Positions 26,477 through 36,009 are shown, numbered from the stretch's first letter. The stretch is 64,000 nucleotides of DNA from Sphingorhabdus contaminans (GCF_007280415.1 NZ_VKKU01000001.1:1054001-1118000), one strand, 5' to 3'. The notes: generated by a model not told the origin, from the sequence alone. Numbers and translations: made by a program.

Positions 26477-27306
26477 CTTTCGTCTTTGGACGCCATTTTT
26501 TGCGCATAGCCGTTGGCGACCATTGCCTCCACCATATCGAACAACTGCTCCGGGTTCTTTGCCCGCAAGACCGGGATATTGGCTTCCATGCCTTCGGCAA
26601 TAACAATTTCGCGGCGGCCATCTGCGACGGAGTTCCAGATAGTCTGCGCAACCGCATTAGGATCAATGCCATTGTCGATCGCCGCATCGCTGGCGCCGCG
26701 GACCGACCCGTCTGCATTCAAGGCATTGCGCGAAACATTGGTCCTGACAGAACCTGGCGCGACAACCAGAACCTTGACCCCCTGCCCTGCAACTTCGCTG
26801 CGCAACGCATCGCTATAGCCCACAAGCCCGTGTTTCGCGGCACAATAGGCTGTACGCAAAGGCACGCCGGCTTTGCCTGCAACGCTGGAGATCATAATTA
26901 ACTGCCCTGCCCCCTGCTTCAGCAAATGGGGCAGCAACGCCTGCGTCAACGCGATAGGCGCCATAAGGTCGACAGATACGATCTTTTCATAGACCGAAAA
27001 GTCCGTATCGATTGCCAGAGAGCGCTGGGAAATGCCGGCATTGTTGACCAGAATGTCGACCTTTCCTGTGAAGGCAACTGCCTGCGCCACCATGGATGCA
27101 AGCACGGCGAAATCTTCGGTATCAAAGGGCAAAATATGGCATCGTTCGGGTGCCGATGTTTCACCGGCGACGCGTTCCAGTTCGGCAACGCGGCGGCCGG
27201 ACAATATCGCCGACCCGCCATCGGCAACAAAGGCCTTCACCAATGCCTCGCCAATTCCCGACGAAGCGCCCGTCACCCATGCCGTTTTTCCGCTTTGATC
27301 CACCAT
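26473..27306 (-). CDS. Short-chain dehydrogenase/reductase
   Basis: 277 residues with TGASSGIG (13-20), SGRRV after strand 2 (basic residues favour NADP), NNAGISQ, catalytic SSVAG and YCAAKHGLVGY. The YCAAK motif and RTNVSRNAL loop recall DHRS7-like SDRs. The substrate is unknown. Convergent with ccmB (4-bp overlap) and divergent from nfuA. GGAGAG sits before the ATG. Confidence 0.88.
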   Translation of the reverse strand: MVDQSGKTAWVTGASSGIGEALVKAFVADGGSAILSGRRVAELERVAGETSAPERCHILPFDTEDFAVLASMVAQAVAFTGKVDILVNNAGISQRSLAIDTDFSVYEKIVSVDLMAPIALTQALLPHLLKQGAGQLIMISSVAGKAGVPLRTAYCAAKHGLVGYSDALRSEVAGQGVKVLVVAPGSVRTNVSRNALNADGSVRGASDAAIDNGIDPNAVAQTIWNSVADGRREIVIAEGMEANIPVLRAKNPEQLFDMVEAMVANGYAQKMASKDES

Positions 27307-27405
27307 ATTATTCTCTCCTTTTCCGATCTACCGGAAGACAGATGCTTGTCCGCTGTCAAGGAAAACTCGCTTGCACTTTGGCGCGCCGGGCACCACATAC
27401 AGCGC

Positions 27406-27981
27406 ATGTTGATAGAAACCGAGCTGACACCAAACCCTGCAACCATAAAATTCCTTCCCGGTCGTATCGTGATGGAAAGCGGAACCCGCGATTTTGCCGA
27501 TCCCGAAGAAGCAGCCGCCTCGCCACTGGCCGAGGCACTGTTCAATCTAGGCGATGTGACGGGTGTATTTTTCGGACGCGAATTCATTTCCGTAACCGCG
27601 GCGCCCGGAACGGAATGGGCGACGCTGAAGCCCGATGTGCTCGGCATTTTGCTCGATCATTTCAGCGCCAATATGCCACTGTTCCACGCGCCTGTGGCCG
27701 GTTTTTCGGTTCCGTCGTCGGACGCCGACTATCCGTTGGATGACCCCGCGGACGAGGATATTGTTACACAGATCAAGGAACTGATCGAAACCCGCGTACG
27801 GCCTGCGGTTGCCAATGACGGCGGAGATATCGTTTACCGCGGCTTCCAGAAGGGCGTTGTGTATTTGCAAATGCAGGGCGCCTGTTCCGGATGCCCGTCA
27901 TCATCCGCCACCTTGAAAAACGGCATTGAGCAATTGTTGAAACATTATGTTCCGGAAGTCACCGAAGTCCGGGCAGCCTGA
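27406..27981 (+). CDS. nfuA: Fe-S cluster scaffold/carrier, NfuA-like
   Basis: 191 residues, two domains. The Nfu N-terminal domain (TELTPNPATIKFLPGRIVM through GVFFGREFISVT) is followed by the NifU C-terminal domain (IKELIETRVRPAVANDGGDIVYRGF) with the cluster-binding CxxC in GACSGCPSS. This order is that of mitochondrial NFU1 and alphaproteobacterial Nfu, not E. coli NfuA. It transfers 4Fe-4S clusters to client enzymes. I took the ATG at 27406, right before the conserved start of the domain. Confidence 0.93.
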   Translation: MLIETELTPNPATIKFLPGRIVMESGTRDFADPEEAAASPLAEALFNLGDVTGVFFGREFISVTAAPGTEWATLKPDVLGILLDHFSANMPLFHAPVAGFSVPSSDADYPLDDPADEDIVTQIKELIETRVRPAVANDGGDIVYRGFQKGVVYLQMQGACSGCPSSSATLKNGIEQLLKHYVPEVTEVRAA

Positions 27982-28010
27982 GCCAAAAAGTCCAGAAAGT
28001 TACCAAGATC

Positions 28011-28601
28011 ATGAATTCCCCACTGACCGATGCAGCATTAGATCAACTGTTCCGTACAGCACGCACGTACAACGGATATCTCGATAAACCGGTCAGCGAA
28101 GCTCAGTTGCATGCCATCTGGGAACTGATGAAATATGGCCCGACATCGGCCAACTGCCTGCCCGCCCGGATTATCTGGTGCACCAGCACAGAAGCAAAGG
28201 AAAAGCTTGCCGCACTGACGATGCCGGCAAATGGCGAGAAGATTTTAAAGGCTCCCGTAACGGCAATTATCGGCATGGACATGGAATTTTACGAACAGTT
28301 GCCGGAATTATTCCCCCATACCGATGCACGCAGCTGGTTTGTTGGAAATGCGGAGCTCATAGAGAAAACGGCATTCCGCAACTCCAGCCTGCAAGGCGGC
28401 TATTTCATCCTTGCAGCGCGCGCGATTGGCCTGGACACCGGACCTATGTCCGGTTTCAACAATCAGGCGGTAGACGAAGCCTTCTTTGCCGGAACCGGCA
28501 TCAAATCCAATTTCATTTCCACTCTCGGATATGGTGATCCGGAAAGCATTTTTGGCCGCAGTCCCCGTCCGGAGTTTGCCCGTTTCAACACTGTCGTGTG
28601 A
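28011..28601 (+). CDS. Nitroreductase-family NAD(P)H oxidoreductase, RutE-like
   Basis: 196 residues. DQLFRTARTYNGYLDKPVSEAQL, MKYGPTSANCLPARIIW and SSLQGGYFILAARAIGLDTGPMSGF fit the RutE/HadB subgroup of FMN-binding nitroreductases (malonic semialdehyde reductase). No other rut genes lie here, so an aldehyde- or quinone-reducing role unrelated to pyrimidine breakdown is equally likely. tsaB starts inside its stop codon (GTGA). Confidence 0.88.
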   Translation: MNSPLTDAALDQLFRTARTYNGYLDKPVSEAQLHAIWELMKYGPTSANCLPARIIWCTSTEAKEKLAALTMPANGEKILKAPVTAIIGMDMEFYEQLPELFPHTDARSWFVGNAELIEKTAFRNSSLQGGYFILAARAIGLDTGPMSGFNNQAVDEAFFAGTGIKSNFISTLGYGDPESIFGRSPRPEFARFNTVV

Positions 28602-29227
28602 CGGATGGACCGGCTTTCGTGCGCACTCTTGTCATCGATACGGCGACGAAAGCCTGTTCGGTCGCGCTGTTTGATGGCGACAATCTGATAGCATCACGTT
28701 TTGAAGTTATCGGGAGGGGTCATGCGGAACGGCTTTTGCCCTTCATTTCGCAAATGCCCGATAAGGGTCGCGCAGATCAAATATATGTGAACGTCGGACC
28801 CGGCAGCTTTACCGGCATCCGGATCGGCCTTGCTGCGGCAAAAGCCCTTGGACTTGCCTGGCGCGTTCCGGTTCATGGATATGGGTGTCTTGCGCTGGTC
28901 GCTGCTATGACAGTTAGCGAATATCCTGATGCAACCAAAGTGGACGTGCTCATGACCGGTGGCCATGGCGAATATTTCTTTGGCAGCTTTGATCAGGCAA
29001 GCGAAGCGTTGGGGGAAATCAAATCCATAAAGGCCGAACATGTTGGCAGCCATTCCACGGCAAAACTGATCGCGGGCGACTTTGATGTGGGCGATGCCGG
29101 CCGCATCTGGTTCGAAACGCTGCCGGATGCACGAAAATGGCATCTGTTACGTCACGCCGCCCCATTGAAGCCCAGCCCCGTCTATGGCCGTCCACCCGAT
29201 GCAAAGCCGGCAATGGTGGCAATATGA
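28598..29227 (+). CDS. tsaB: tRNA threonylcarbamoyladenosine biosynthesis protein TsaB
   Basis: 209 residues, the inactive ASKHA-fold partner of TsaD in making t6A37 of tRNA. Diagnostic blocks: TLVIDTATKACSVALFDGD, the HAERLLPFI segment and NVGPGSFTGIRIGLAAAKAL. The start is GTG at 28598, overlapping the preceding stop. The end overlaps rimI (ATGA), the usual tsaB-rimI pair. Confidence 0.94.
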   Translation: MTDGPAFVRTLVIDTATKACSVALFDGDNLIASRFEVIGRGHAERLLPFISQMPDKGRADQIYVNVGPGSFTGIRIGLAAAKALGLAWRVPVHGYGCLALVAAMTVSEYPDATKVDVLMTGGHGEYFFGSFDQASEALGEIKSIKAEHVGSHSTAKLIAGDFDVGDAGRIWFETLPDARKWHLLRHAAPLKPSPVYGRPPDAKPAMVAI

Positions 29228-29679
29228 TCCGTGTCATCGAAGGCGACGCCTCCCAAATCGCATCCATCATGCCGATTATGGAGAGCGCCTTTGACCCTGC
29301 CTTCGGCGAAGCCTGGACATCAGCACAATGCCTGTCCGCGCTCGCCCTGCCGGACTGCCGCCTTTTGATTGCGCAGGACGATACCATGATATGTGGCTTC
29401 GCCATTAGCCGCTGGGTATTGGACACTGAAGAATTACTTATGATCGGTGTAGCAAAAGAACGTCAGCGACAAAAAGTTGGGACTATATTACTTCAACAAA
29501 CTATCAAATTGGCCAGTGAAGAAAACCGAAGCCAGCTCTTTTTAGAGTGCAGAGATGGTAATCATGCTATCGAATTTTACAGCAACATAGGTTTTAAGCC
29601 GATTGGTAGGCGTAAAAACTACTATAAAAGCTCCGATGGTGTTCGGCCCGATGCAATCACGATGGCCTATGCCTTATAG
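29224..29679 (+). CDS. rimI: Ribosomal-protein-alanine N-acetyltransferase RimI
   Basis: A 151-residue GNAT enzyme. Acetyl-CoA motif A is VAKERQRQKVGTILLQQT; LFLECRDGNHAIEFYSNIGFKPIGRRKNYY is the classic RimI C-terminal segment. It acetylates N-termini such as that of S18. Odd feature: from about 29440 to the stop the coding DNA becomes clearly AT-rich with TTA, ATA and AGA codons, unlike the first half and the flanking genes. The frame is intact, so it appears functional. Confidence 0.9.
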   Translation: MIRVIEGDASQIASIMPIMESAFDPAFGEAWTSAQCLSALALPDCRLLIAQDDTMICGFAISRWVLDTEELLMIGVAKERQRQKVGTILLQQTIKLASEENRSQLFLECRDGNHAIEFYSNIGFKPIGRRKNYYKSSDGVRPDAITMAYAL

Positions 29680-29774
29680 GATTAATAGCTTTTAGACCCA
29701 ATGTTGACTCTCAATAACATCACCGATACGTGATTTTACGCTAGGAAAACAAAAACAGGGTCCAGGAGGCTAAT

Positions 29775-30209
29775 ATGTCCCAAGAACGCAATGATGCGGC
29801 AGAATTGCTCATCACTTTAACTGCAGATATTGTTGCCGCACATGTCAGTAATAATAGTGTTGCTGTGTCAGATGTGCCGATTTTAATTGGAAACGTCCAC
29901 GCGGCACTCACCGGCTTGACGAACGAAGTGGAGGCACCGGCAGCAGCGCTGGAGCCTGCGGTTCCCGTGCGCAACTCTATCAAAAGAGATTACATCATTT
30001 GCTTGGAAGACGGTAAGAAGTTGAAAATGCTGAAACGGCATTTGATGACCCATTATGGTATGACGCCGGATGACTATCGCGCAAAATGGGGCCTTGCCGC
30101 AGATTATCCCATGGTTGCGCCCGCCTATGCCGAACAACGCCGCGTGCTGGCAAAGGCAATCGGTCTGGGTCGCGCACCTGGTTCCGGTCGCAAGAAAAAG
30201 GCCAAATAA
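29775..30209 (+). CDS. mucR: MucR/Ros-family zinc-finger transcriptional regulator
   Basis: 144 residues. The Ros/MucR zinc finger is at Cys76, Asp79, His89 and His93 in ICLEDGKKLKMLKRHLMTHYGMT, followed by DDYRAKWGLAADYPMVAPAYAEQRR and a basic tail GSGRKKKAK. MucR proteins are H-NS-like global repressors of surface and cell-cycle genes in alphaproteobacteria. The 95-bp leader is AT-rich, with TTGACT (29704-29709) and AGGAGG before the ATG; autoregulation is common in the family. A terminator follows. Confidence 0.93.
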   Translation: MSQERNDAAELLITLTADIVAAHVSNNSVAVSDVPILIGNVHAALTGLTNEVEAPAAALEPAVPVRNSIKRDYIICLEDGKKLKMLKRHLMTHYGMTPDDYRAKWGLAADYPMVAPAYAEQRRVLAKAIGLGRAPGSGRKKKAK

Positions 30210-30257
30210 ATCCATTTTTATTTCGGCATTCCACGTTGAATGAACATGTTGGAGAGA

Positions 30258-30286
30258 GGCCGGACTAGCATCCGGCCTTTTTCTTT
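30258..30286 (+). terminator. Intrinsic terminator after mucR
   Basis: GGCCGGA (30258-30264), a six-base loop, TCCGGCC (30271-30277) and TTTTTCTTT. It separates mucR from fur. Confidence 0.88.
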
Positions 30287-30321
30287 GACGAATCGTCCGC
30301 TGCCACTAAACATCTGCCGCA

Positions 30322-30744
30322 ATGGACACGAAAATCGACATCGAAGCGCTCTGTCAGGAACGCGGGTTACGTATAACCGACCAGCGTCGCGTCATCGCAC
30401 GTGTGATTTCCGATGCTACCGACCATCCCGATGTCGAAGAATTATACCGCCGATCTTCTGCAATCGACCCGAAAATCTCGATTGCGACCGTGTATCGCAC
30501 CGTCCGCCTTTTCGAAGAGGCCGGAATTTTGGACCGTCACGATTTTGGCGATGGCCGTGCCCGTTATGAAGCATCTCCGGAGGCACATCACGACCATTTG
30601 ATCGACGTCGAAACGGGTCGCGTTGTGGAGTTTGTAGATCCCGAGCTGGAAGCGCTGCAAAAGATCATCGCCGAACGCTTGGGATATCGTTTGGTGGACC
30701 ATCGTATGGAGCTTTACGGCGTTGCCATCGACCGCAAGGATTGA
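30322..30744 (+). CDS. fur: Fur-family metalloregulator (Fur/Mur)
   Basis: 140 residues. Winged helix LRITDQRRVIARVISDATDHPDVEELYRR and SIATVYRTVRLFEEAGIL; the metal site is EAHHDHLIDVETGRVVEF (His89-His90-Asp91-His92). The CxxC pairs of the structural zinc site are absent, as in alphaproteobacterial Fur/Mur. It could sense iron or manganese; sequence alone does not decide. No clear Shine-Dalgarno before the ATG. Starts the plus-strand run plsC-miaB-phoH-ybeY-corC. Confidence 0.92.
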   Translation: MDTKIDIEALCQERGLRITDQRRVIARVISDATDHPDVEELYRRSSAIDPKISIATVYRTVRLFEEAGILDRHDFGDGRARYEASPEAHHDHLIDVETGRVVEFVDPELEALQKIIAERLGYRLVDHRMELYGVAIDRKD

Positions 30745-30781
30745 ACGGCGCAATCCGGCCGCATTCATCGCCGGGCAGATC

Positions 30782-31516
30782 ATGTTTTTGCTCCGCCTGT
30801 TGGTAATGGCCTGCAGCCTTATCGCCGGTCTTGTTCTCCACAATTTCTGGCGTCTTTTCAGACTGGAGTCGCCTTGGCCCCGCTTATTCCTACTGTCCAT
30901 TAGCTGGACCAGCGGTATCGCCACGGCCACAACGGGCGTGCGGATCCGGCGCAATGTCTTTTACGCGGCGAACCACCATAGCTGGATTGATATTCCGGTC
31001 ATGTCCGGCGTCACCGGTTGTACATTTGTTGCCAATGACGGGATTGAGAGCTGGCCTCTGATTGGCTGGCTTTGCAAGATCAACAACACGATATTTGTCA
31101 GCCGCGAAAACAAGTTGAGCGTCGGAAACCAGGTGGACGAATTGCGCGACGCCATCACCGGCGACCAGCCCGTGACCATATTTCCGGAAGGCACGACCCA
31201 CGACGGTTCTGGACTATTGCCTTTCAAGCCCTCTCTGTTCGCAGCCCTTGTTCCCCCTCCCCCCGGTATGCTGGTCCAGCCTGTTTATCTGAGTTACGGA
31301 CGGCATACGCATCGGATTGCATGGGTCGGCGATGAAAAAGTCACAGACAATTTCTGGCGGCTGCTTTCCTATCTGAAGCCCATAACCGCGACCCTGCATT
31401 TTCTCGAACCCTTTGATCCTGCCCATTATCCCGATCGCAAGGCCATTTCGGCTGAAGTGCGGGCACGCATCGGCTCGGCGATGGAGGGTGGCGGCCAGAG
31501 CATGCCCTATGTATAG
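30782..31516 (+). CDS. plsC: 1-acyl-sn-glycerol-3-phosphate acyltransferase
   Basis: About 244 residues. N-terminal membrane segment (FLLRLLVMACSLIAGLVLHNF), then acyltransferase block I NHHSWIDI (HX4D), a block II-like NDGIESWPLIGWLCKINNTIFVSR and block III FPEGTTHDG. Makes phosphatidic acid from lysophosphatidate at the inner membrane. The ATG at 30782 is preferred; a TTG at 30722 would overlap fur. miaB begins 9 bp after its stop. Confidence 0.88.
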   Translation: MFLLRLLVMACSLIAGLVLHNFWRLFRLESPWPRLFLLSISWTSGIATATTGVRIRRNVFYAANHHSWIDIPVMSGVTGCTFVANDGIESWPLIGWLCKINNTIFVSRENKLSVGNQVDELRDAITGDQPVTIFPEGTTHDGSGLLPFKPSLFAALVPPPPGMLVQPVYLSYGRHTHRIAWVGDEKVTDNFWRLLSYLKPITATLHFLEPFDPAHYPDRKAISAEVRARIGSAMEGGGQSMPYV

Positions 31517-31525
31517 GCGCTCCGC

Positions 31526-32866
31526 ATGAGTAACAAATCGCCTAAAACCTATTCCATCAAAAATTACGGCTGCCAGATGAACGTCTATGACGGCGAACGC
31601 ATGGCAGAACTGTTTGACGCCCAGGGTATGGTTGCTGCCGACGACAAAAATGATGCGGATATTGTTGTCCTGAACACCTGCCACATACGCGAGAAAGCGG
31701 TGGAAAAGGTCTATTCCGAAATCGGCCGTCTCGGCAAAACAAGCCGCGCAGAAGGTGGACCTATGATTGCGATCGCAGGCTGCGTTGCGCAAGCAGAAGG
31801 CAGTGAGATCAGCCGCCGGGCACCGACGGTCGATATTGTTGTAGGCCCCCAAGCCTATCACAATTTGCCACAGATGATCGCGGATGTGACCAAAGGCAAA
31901 CGGGCCGTCGACCTTGATTTGCCGGGTCTCGATAAATTTTCCCAATTGCCACCGAAACGCAAAACGGGCGCTTCGGCATTTCTGACCGTGCAGGAAGGTT
32001 GCGATAAATTCTGCACCTATTGCGTCGTGCCCTACACCAGAGGGGCCGAGGTTTCACGCAGCTGGAAGGCGTTGCTGGACGAAGCAAAGGCCCTGGTCGA
32101 CAGCGGCGCCAAGGAAATTACGTTGCTCGGCCAGAATGTGAACGCATGGTCCGGCGAAGATGATAAGGGCCGGATGCAGGGGCTGGACGGCCTAATTCGT
32201 GCGCTTGACCAGTTGGATGGTGTGCGCCGGATACGGTATATGACGAGCCATCCCAACGACATGACCGACGGCCTGATCGCGGCACATGGCGATGTCGAAA
32301 AGCTGATGCCGTTCCTGCATTTGCCGGTGCAAGCAGGGTCCGACCGCATATTGAAGGCAATGAACCGAAGTCACAGCCGCGACAGTTACATGCACATTCT
32401 GAACCGCGTACGCGCCGTGCGTCCCGATGTCGCACTTTCGGGCGATTTCATCGTTGGATTCCCGGGTGAAAGCGATGCTGACTTTGAAGATACGATGAGC
32501 CTCGTGCGGGCGGTCGGTTATGCGCAGGCTTTCTCGTTTAAATATAGCCCGCGACCCGGAACACCCGCCGCCGAAATGTCCGACCAGATCCCGACCGATG
32601 TCATGGACGACCGGCTTCAGCGGTTGCAAGCACAACTGATCGCGGACCAGACAGCATTTAACGCGCGGACCGAGGGCAAGGTCTGCGATATATTGCTGGA
32701 ACGGCCCGGGAAATTGCCCGGCCAGTTGATCGGAAAATCCCCGTGGCTGCAATCCGTGCATGTGCTTGCGCCGGGGCTAACTATCGGTGATATTGTTACC
32801 GTTACAATGAGTGAGTCTGGACCACTAAGTTTGAAAGGCGATCCGATAATGAGAGCAGCAGCCTGA
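31526..32866 (+). CDS. miaB: tRNA-2-methylthio-N6-dimethylallyladenosine synthase MiaB
   Basis: A 446-residue radical-SAM methylthiotransferase. UPF0004 cysteines Cys16, Cys52 and Cys86 (NYGCQMN, NTCHIRE, AGCVAQ) hold the second cluster; Cys160, Cys164 and Cys167 in [16 protein letters not shown] hold the radical-SAM cluster. The C-terminal TRAM domain ends [17 protein letters not shown]. Methylthiolates i6A37 of tRNAs. phoH starts at the very next base after its stop. Confidence 0.97.
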   Translation: MSNKSPKTYSIKNYGCQMNVYDGERMAELFDAQGMVAADDKNDADIVVLNTCHIREKAVEKVYSEIGRLGKTSRAEGGPMIAIAGCVAQAEGSEISRRAPTVDIVVGPQAYHNLPQMIADVTKGKRAVDLDLPGLDKFSQLPPKRKTGASAFLTVQEGCDKFCTYCVVPYTRGAEVSRSWKALLDEAKALVDSGAKEITLLGQNVNAWSGEDDKGRMQGLDGLIRALDQLDGVRRIRYMTSHPNDMTDGLIAAHGDVEKLMPFLHLPVQAGSDRILKAMNRSHSRDSYMHILNRVRAVRPDVALSGDFIVGFPGESDADFEDTMSLVRAVGYAQAFSFKYSPRPGTPAAEMSDQIPTDVMDDRLQRLQAQLIADQTAFNARTEGKVCDILLERPGKLPGQLIGKSPWLQSVHVLAPGLTIGDIVTVTMSESGPLSLKGDPIMRAAA

Positions 32867-33862
32867 ATGGCAAAAAGGGCGCAAGCGCAAGCAGGAGACA
32901 TGTCGCGGCTCGAAATGAGCTTTGACAAACCCCATTTGATCAATGCTGTTTTCGGCGAATTTGACCGAAATCTGGTCACCATAGAAAACCGTCTGGGCGT
33001 ATATATCTCGGCACGTGGCAATCGCGTGCAAATTGAGGGCGAAGCCGGCGCAACCGCGCGGTCACGGGACATATTGAATGATATCTATTCCCGCGTCCTG
33101 CGTGGCGAGAACATTGATGCAGAGGCTGTGCAGGCCATTATCGCCATGACTGCGGAACCGACATTGGAAGGCATCGTGCGCAAGGAAGTATCCGATGCGC
33201 CCGGCATCATGATCCGTACCCGCAAGAAGACACTGGTGCCGCGTTCGGCAACGCAGATTCCGTATATGGAGGCACTTGCGCGCGACGAGATTATTTTCGC
33301 GCTCGGTCCGGCAGGCACGGGCAAGACCTATCTCGCGGTCGCACAAGCGGTCGCGATGCTGATAACTGGCGCCGTCCAGCGTCTCATCCTGTCCCGCCCT
33401 GCGGTCGAAGCCGGCGAGCGACTGGGCTTTCTTCCCGGGGATATGAAGGAAAAGGTCGATCCTTATTTGAGGCCGATTTACGACGCGCTCTACGATTGCC
33501 TGCCTGCCGAGCAGGTCGAACGGCGCATTGCATCAGGCGAAATCGAGATCGCGCCGATTGCCTTCATGCGCGGACGTACGCTGGCGGATAGTTTCATCAT
33601 TCTGGACGAGGCCCAGAATACGACAGCGGCGCAGATGAAGATGTTTCTGACCCGGTTTGGCATGAACAGCCGGATGGTCATATGCGGGGACCCCCATCAG
33701 GTCGACATTCCAGGTGGAGAGCGCATGTCCGGCCTGAACGATGCAGTCCAGAGACTTGAAGGTGTTGAGGGCATCAAGACGATCCGGTTCAACAGCGGCG
33801 ACGTCGTCCGGCACCCGCTGGTCGGGCGGATTGTCGATGCTTATGAGGGCGGGAATGATTGA
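32867..33862 (+). CDS. phoH: PhoH-family ATPase
   Basis: 331 residues: a short KH-like N-terminal part (VFGEFDRNLVTIENRLGVYISARGN), Walker A LGPAGTGKTYLA, Walker B SFIILDEAQNTT and MFLTRFGMNSRMVICGDPHQVDIP. Cytoplasmic RNA-linked ATPase that regularly precedes ybeY. Here ybeY starts 8 nt inside its end, giving the conserved miaB-phoH-ybeY-corC order. Confidence 0.95.
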   Translation: MAKRAQAQAGDMSRLEMSFDKPHLINAVFGEFDRNLVTIENRLGVYISARGNRVQIEGEAGATARSRDILNDIYSRVLRGENIDAEAVQAIIAMTAEPTLEGIVRKEVSDAPGIMIRTRKKTLVPRSATQIPYMEALARDEIIFALGPAGTGKTYLAVAQAVAMLITGAVQRLILSRPAVEAGERLGFLPGDMKEKVDPYLRPIYDALYDCLPAEQVERRIASGEIEIAPIAFMRGRTLADSFIILDEAQNTTAAQMKMFLTRFGMNSRMVICGDPHQVDIPGGERMSGLNDAVQRLEGVEGIKTIRFNSGDVVRHPLVGRIVDAYEGGND

Positions 33863-34361
33863 TGTCGATCTGACGATCGGACTGGAATGGGGCAATAGCG
33901 GTTTCGGGCAGGTTGAAGTTGAAAAAGCGGTCGATGTGGCGGTCCGTTTCGCCGCCGTGCCTGAGCTTGCCGACCCCGTAGTTCCGGTCAGCGTCAGCAT
34001 CAAATTGTCCGATAATGCCGAGGTGCATGCCCTGAACCGGGAATGGCGGGAAAAGGACAAGCCAACCAATGTGCTTTCGTTCCCGATGCTGGATGATGAC
34101 GAACTGGATGCCTTGATTGAAGGCACCTATGAAGCACCCGAGATCATGCTCGGCGATATCATTCTGGCATTTGGAATATGCGAGGCAGAAGCGGCGGACA
34201 GAGGCATAGAGGTCGCCCATCACGCAACCCATTTGGTGATCCATGGCATGCTTCATTTGCTGGGCTATGACCATATCGAAGATGATGAGGCGGAAGCGAT
34301 GGAGGCACTGGAGGTAAAAGCGCTTGCATCCATGGGCCTACACAATCCATATAGCGACTAG
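33855..34361 (+). CDS. ybeY: Endoribonuclease/rRNA maturation factor YbeY
   Basis: About 168 residues. The zinc-binding signature HLVIHGMLHLLGYDH is complete, and LNREWREKDKPTNVLSFP is the conserved central motif. YbeY takes part in 16S rRNA 3' maturation and ribosome quality control. ATG at 33855 follows GAGGGCGGG; an ATG 12 nt earlier is also in frame. Overlaps phoH. Confidence 0.95.
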   Translation: MIDVDLTIGLEWGNSGFGQVEVEKAVDVAVRFAAVPELADPVVPVSVSIKLSDNAEVHALNREWREKDKPTNVLSFPMLDDDELDALIEGTYEAPEIMLGDIILAFGICEAEAADRGIEVAHHATHLVIHGMLHLLGYDHIEDDEAEAMEALEVKALASMGLHNPYSD

Positions 34362-34393
34362 TTCAGGGCAAAAAGAGGTACTGATTTTCCCCA

Positions 34394-35332
34394 ATGCCAG
34401 AGGGTGACAGTTTTGGCGGTGTAAAACCCGCAAGTGACGACGATAGCGACGGACGAATATGGCAGCGGTTAAAGACGATGTTCTTCGGCCGCGACCACGA
34501 ACCGACACTACGCGAGCAGCTTGAAGAAGCGATTGCCGAACATGAAGAAGACAGCGAAGATCGCGGGCAGCCGGACAATGACGGCGACCTGACGGCTGTC
34601 GAGCGCACAATGCTGCGCAACCTGCTGCATTTTTCGGAACATCGCGTTGACGATGTCATGGTCACCCGCAGCGACATCATCGCGATCGAGGAAAGTGCAA
34701 GCTTTGCCGAATGCGTCGCCGCCTTCGCCGAACATGGCCATAGCCGCCTTCCCGTCTACCGCGACAGTCTGGATAGCATCATTGGCATGATCCATATCAA
34801 GGACATCTTCGCCGTCTTGGCCGAAGGCCGCGAAACGCCCGAAAATCTAGAAGCCTTCATTCGGCAACCGCGCTTCGTTCCCCAGAATATGAGCGTTCTG
34901 GCTTTACTTGACGAAATGCGGCGCACGCGCACCCATCTTGCGATTGTTCTCGATGAATATTCGGGAACCGAAGGCCTCGTTACCATCGAGGATCTGGTCG
35001 AAGAGATTGTCGGGGAAATTGAAGACGAACATGACGACGAACCCGAGGAAATGTTCCGTCAGATAAGCCCGGAGATGTGGGAAGCCGATGCACGCGTCGA
35101 GCTGGACGACCTTGCCGAAGCGCTTGACGCAAAACTGGCCGAAGTGGACGAAGATGTCGACACGCTGGGCGGCCTAGCCTTTGTTATTGCAGGGCAGGTT
35201 CCGAATATCGGGCAGATGTTGCTGCACGAGGCGAGCGGCTGGCGGCTGGAAATTGTTGAGGCCGATGATAAACGGGTATTCAAAATCCGTTTATTCCCGC
35301 CCGTAGAAGCGGACGAAGACGAAGACGCATAA
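34394..35332 (+). CDS. corC: CorC/TlyC-type CBS-domain protein
   Basis: 312 residues with no transmembrane segments. An acidic N-terminus, two CBS domains (about 85-140, VMVTRSDIIAIEES; about 145-205, QNMSVLALLDEMRRTRTHLAIVLDEYSGTEGLVT) and a transporter-associated CorC/HlyC domain (about 220-300, LGGLAFVIAGQVPNIGQ). Linked to Mg/Co efflux and nucleotide sensing in relatives. In many bacteria the apolipoprotein acyltransferase gene lnt follows; here it does not. Confidence 0.92.
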   Translation: MPEGDSFGGVKPASDDDSDGRIWQRLKTMFFGRDHEPTLREQLEEAIAEHEEDSEDRGQPDNDGDLTAVERTMLRNLLHFSEHRVDDVMVTRSDIIAIEESASFAECVAAFAEHGHSRLPVYRDSLDSIIGMIHIKDIFAVLAEGRETPENLEAFIRQPRFVPQNMSVLALLDEMRRTRTHLAIVLDEYSGTEGLVTIEDLVEEIVGEIEDEHDDEPEEMFRQISPEMWEADARVELDDLAEALDAKLAEVDEDVDTLGGLAFVIAGQVPNIGQMLLHEASGWRLEIVEADDKRVFKIRLFPPVEADEDEDA

Positions 35333-35340
35333 CTGGGGGT

Positions 35341-36009
35341 TTAAGGGGCGAGCTTTGCCGCCCTGCCCCGCCAATTCTCCGCAAGTGACGATAGGTCCCG
35401 CAATTCCTTCAGTGCATTTGCGGCATCCGGCGCACGATGTCCGCCGCCGATCAAAAGATGAAATACGCGGTCGATGGTCCAGTCATGTGGTGCCTGTTCG
35501 ATCTGTTCAATCCGGTCGAACGGGGCGACCTCGCCCCCTTCGATGACCCGGAAGTAACCGCCGCATCGTCCGGTATTGATAACCAGTGCGGAAAGTCCAT
35601 GAACCGAAAAATGATGGTCGATTTTCCAGCAAGGTTGACGCCCTTGCGAAATCTCCACAACCGCTTTGCCGATACGGAACCGGTCGCCAATGCGAACCTT
35701 ATCTTCGGTGAGCCCCGATGCACTGATATTTTCGCCGAAAGCGCCCGCTTTTTCCAATAGCGGATGTGCCATTCCCTGCTCTGCGAAGTGGGCGATCCAT
35801 TTGGGATAATGTTCCGCCGGATAAAAGTGCACAGCCTTGTCAACGCCGCCGTGCACTGTCGGGTCAGCTACCTTATCCCCTTCAAAGCCGAGTTTCCGTA
35901 GCATTACCGGACGATCAACCGCTTCGCGCGCCATCGCGCTTTTCGTTCCGTCTGCGCGAAAATCTTTCGGTCCACCGATCAGCAGGCTGTCTATTTGGCT
36001 CAATATCAT
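35341..36009 (-). CDS. MOSC-domain protein (YiiM-like)
   Basis: 222 residues with the MOSC core: VHGGVDKAVHFYPAEHYPKW, GAFGENISASGLTEDKVRIGDRFRIG and the conserved cysteine in ISQGRQPCWKIDHHF. MOSC proteins bind molybdenum cofactor sulfur; YiiM reduces N-hydroxylated bases. The C-terminal extension RVFHLLIGGGHRAPDAANALKELRDL matches the YiiM group. The stop is 8 bp from the convergent corC stop. Confidence 0.88.
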   Translation of the reverse strand: MILSQIDSLLIGGPKDFRADGTKSAMAREAVDRPVMLRKLGFEGDKVADPTVHGGVDKAVHFYPAEHYPKWIAHFAEQGMAHPLLEKAGAFGENISASGLTEDKVRIGDRFRIGKAVVEISQGRQPCWKIDHHFSVHGLSALVINTGRCGGYFRVIEGGEVAPFDRIEQIEQAPHDWTIDRVFHLLIGGGHRAPDAANALKELRDLSSLAENWRGRAAKLAP

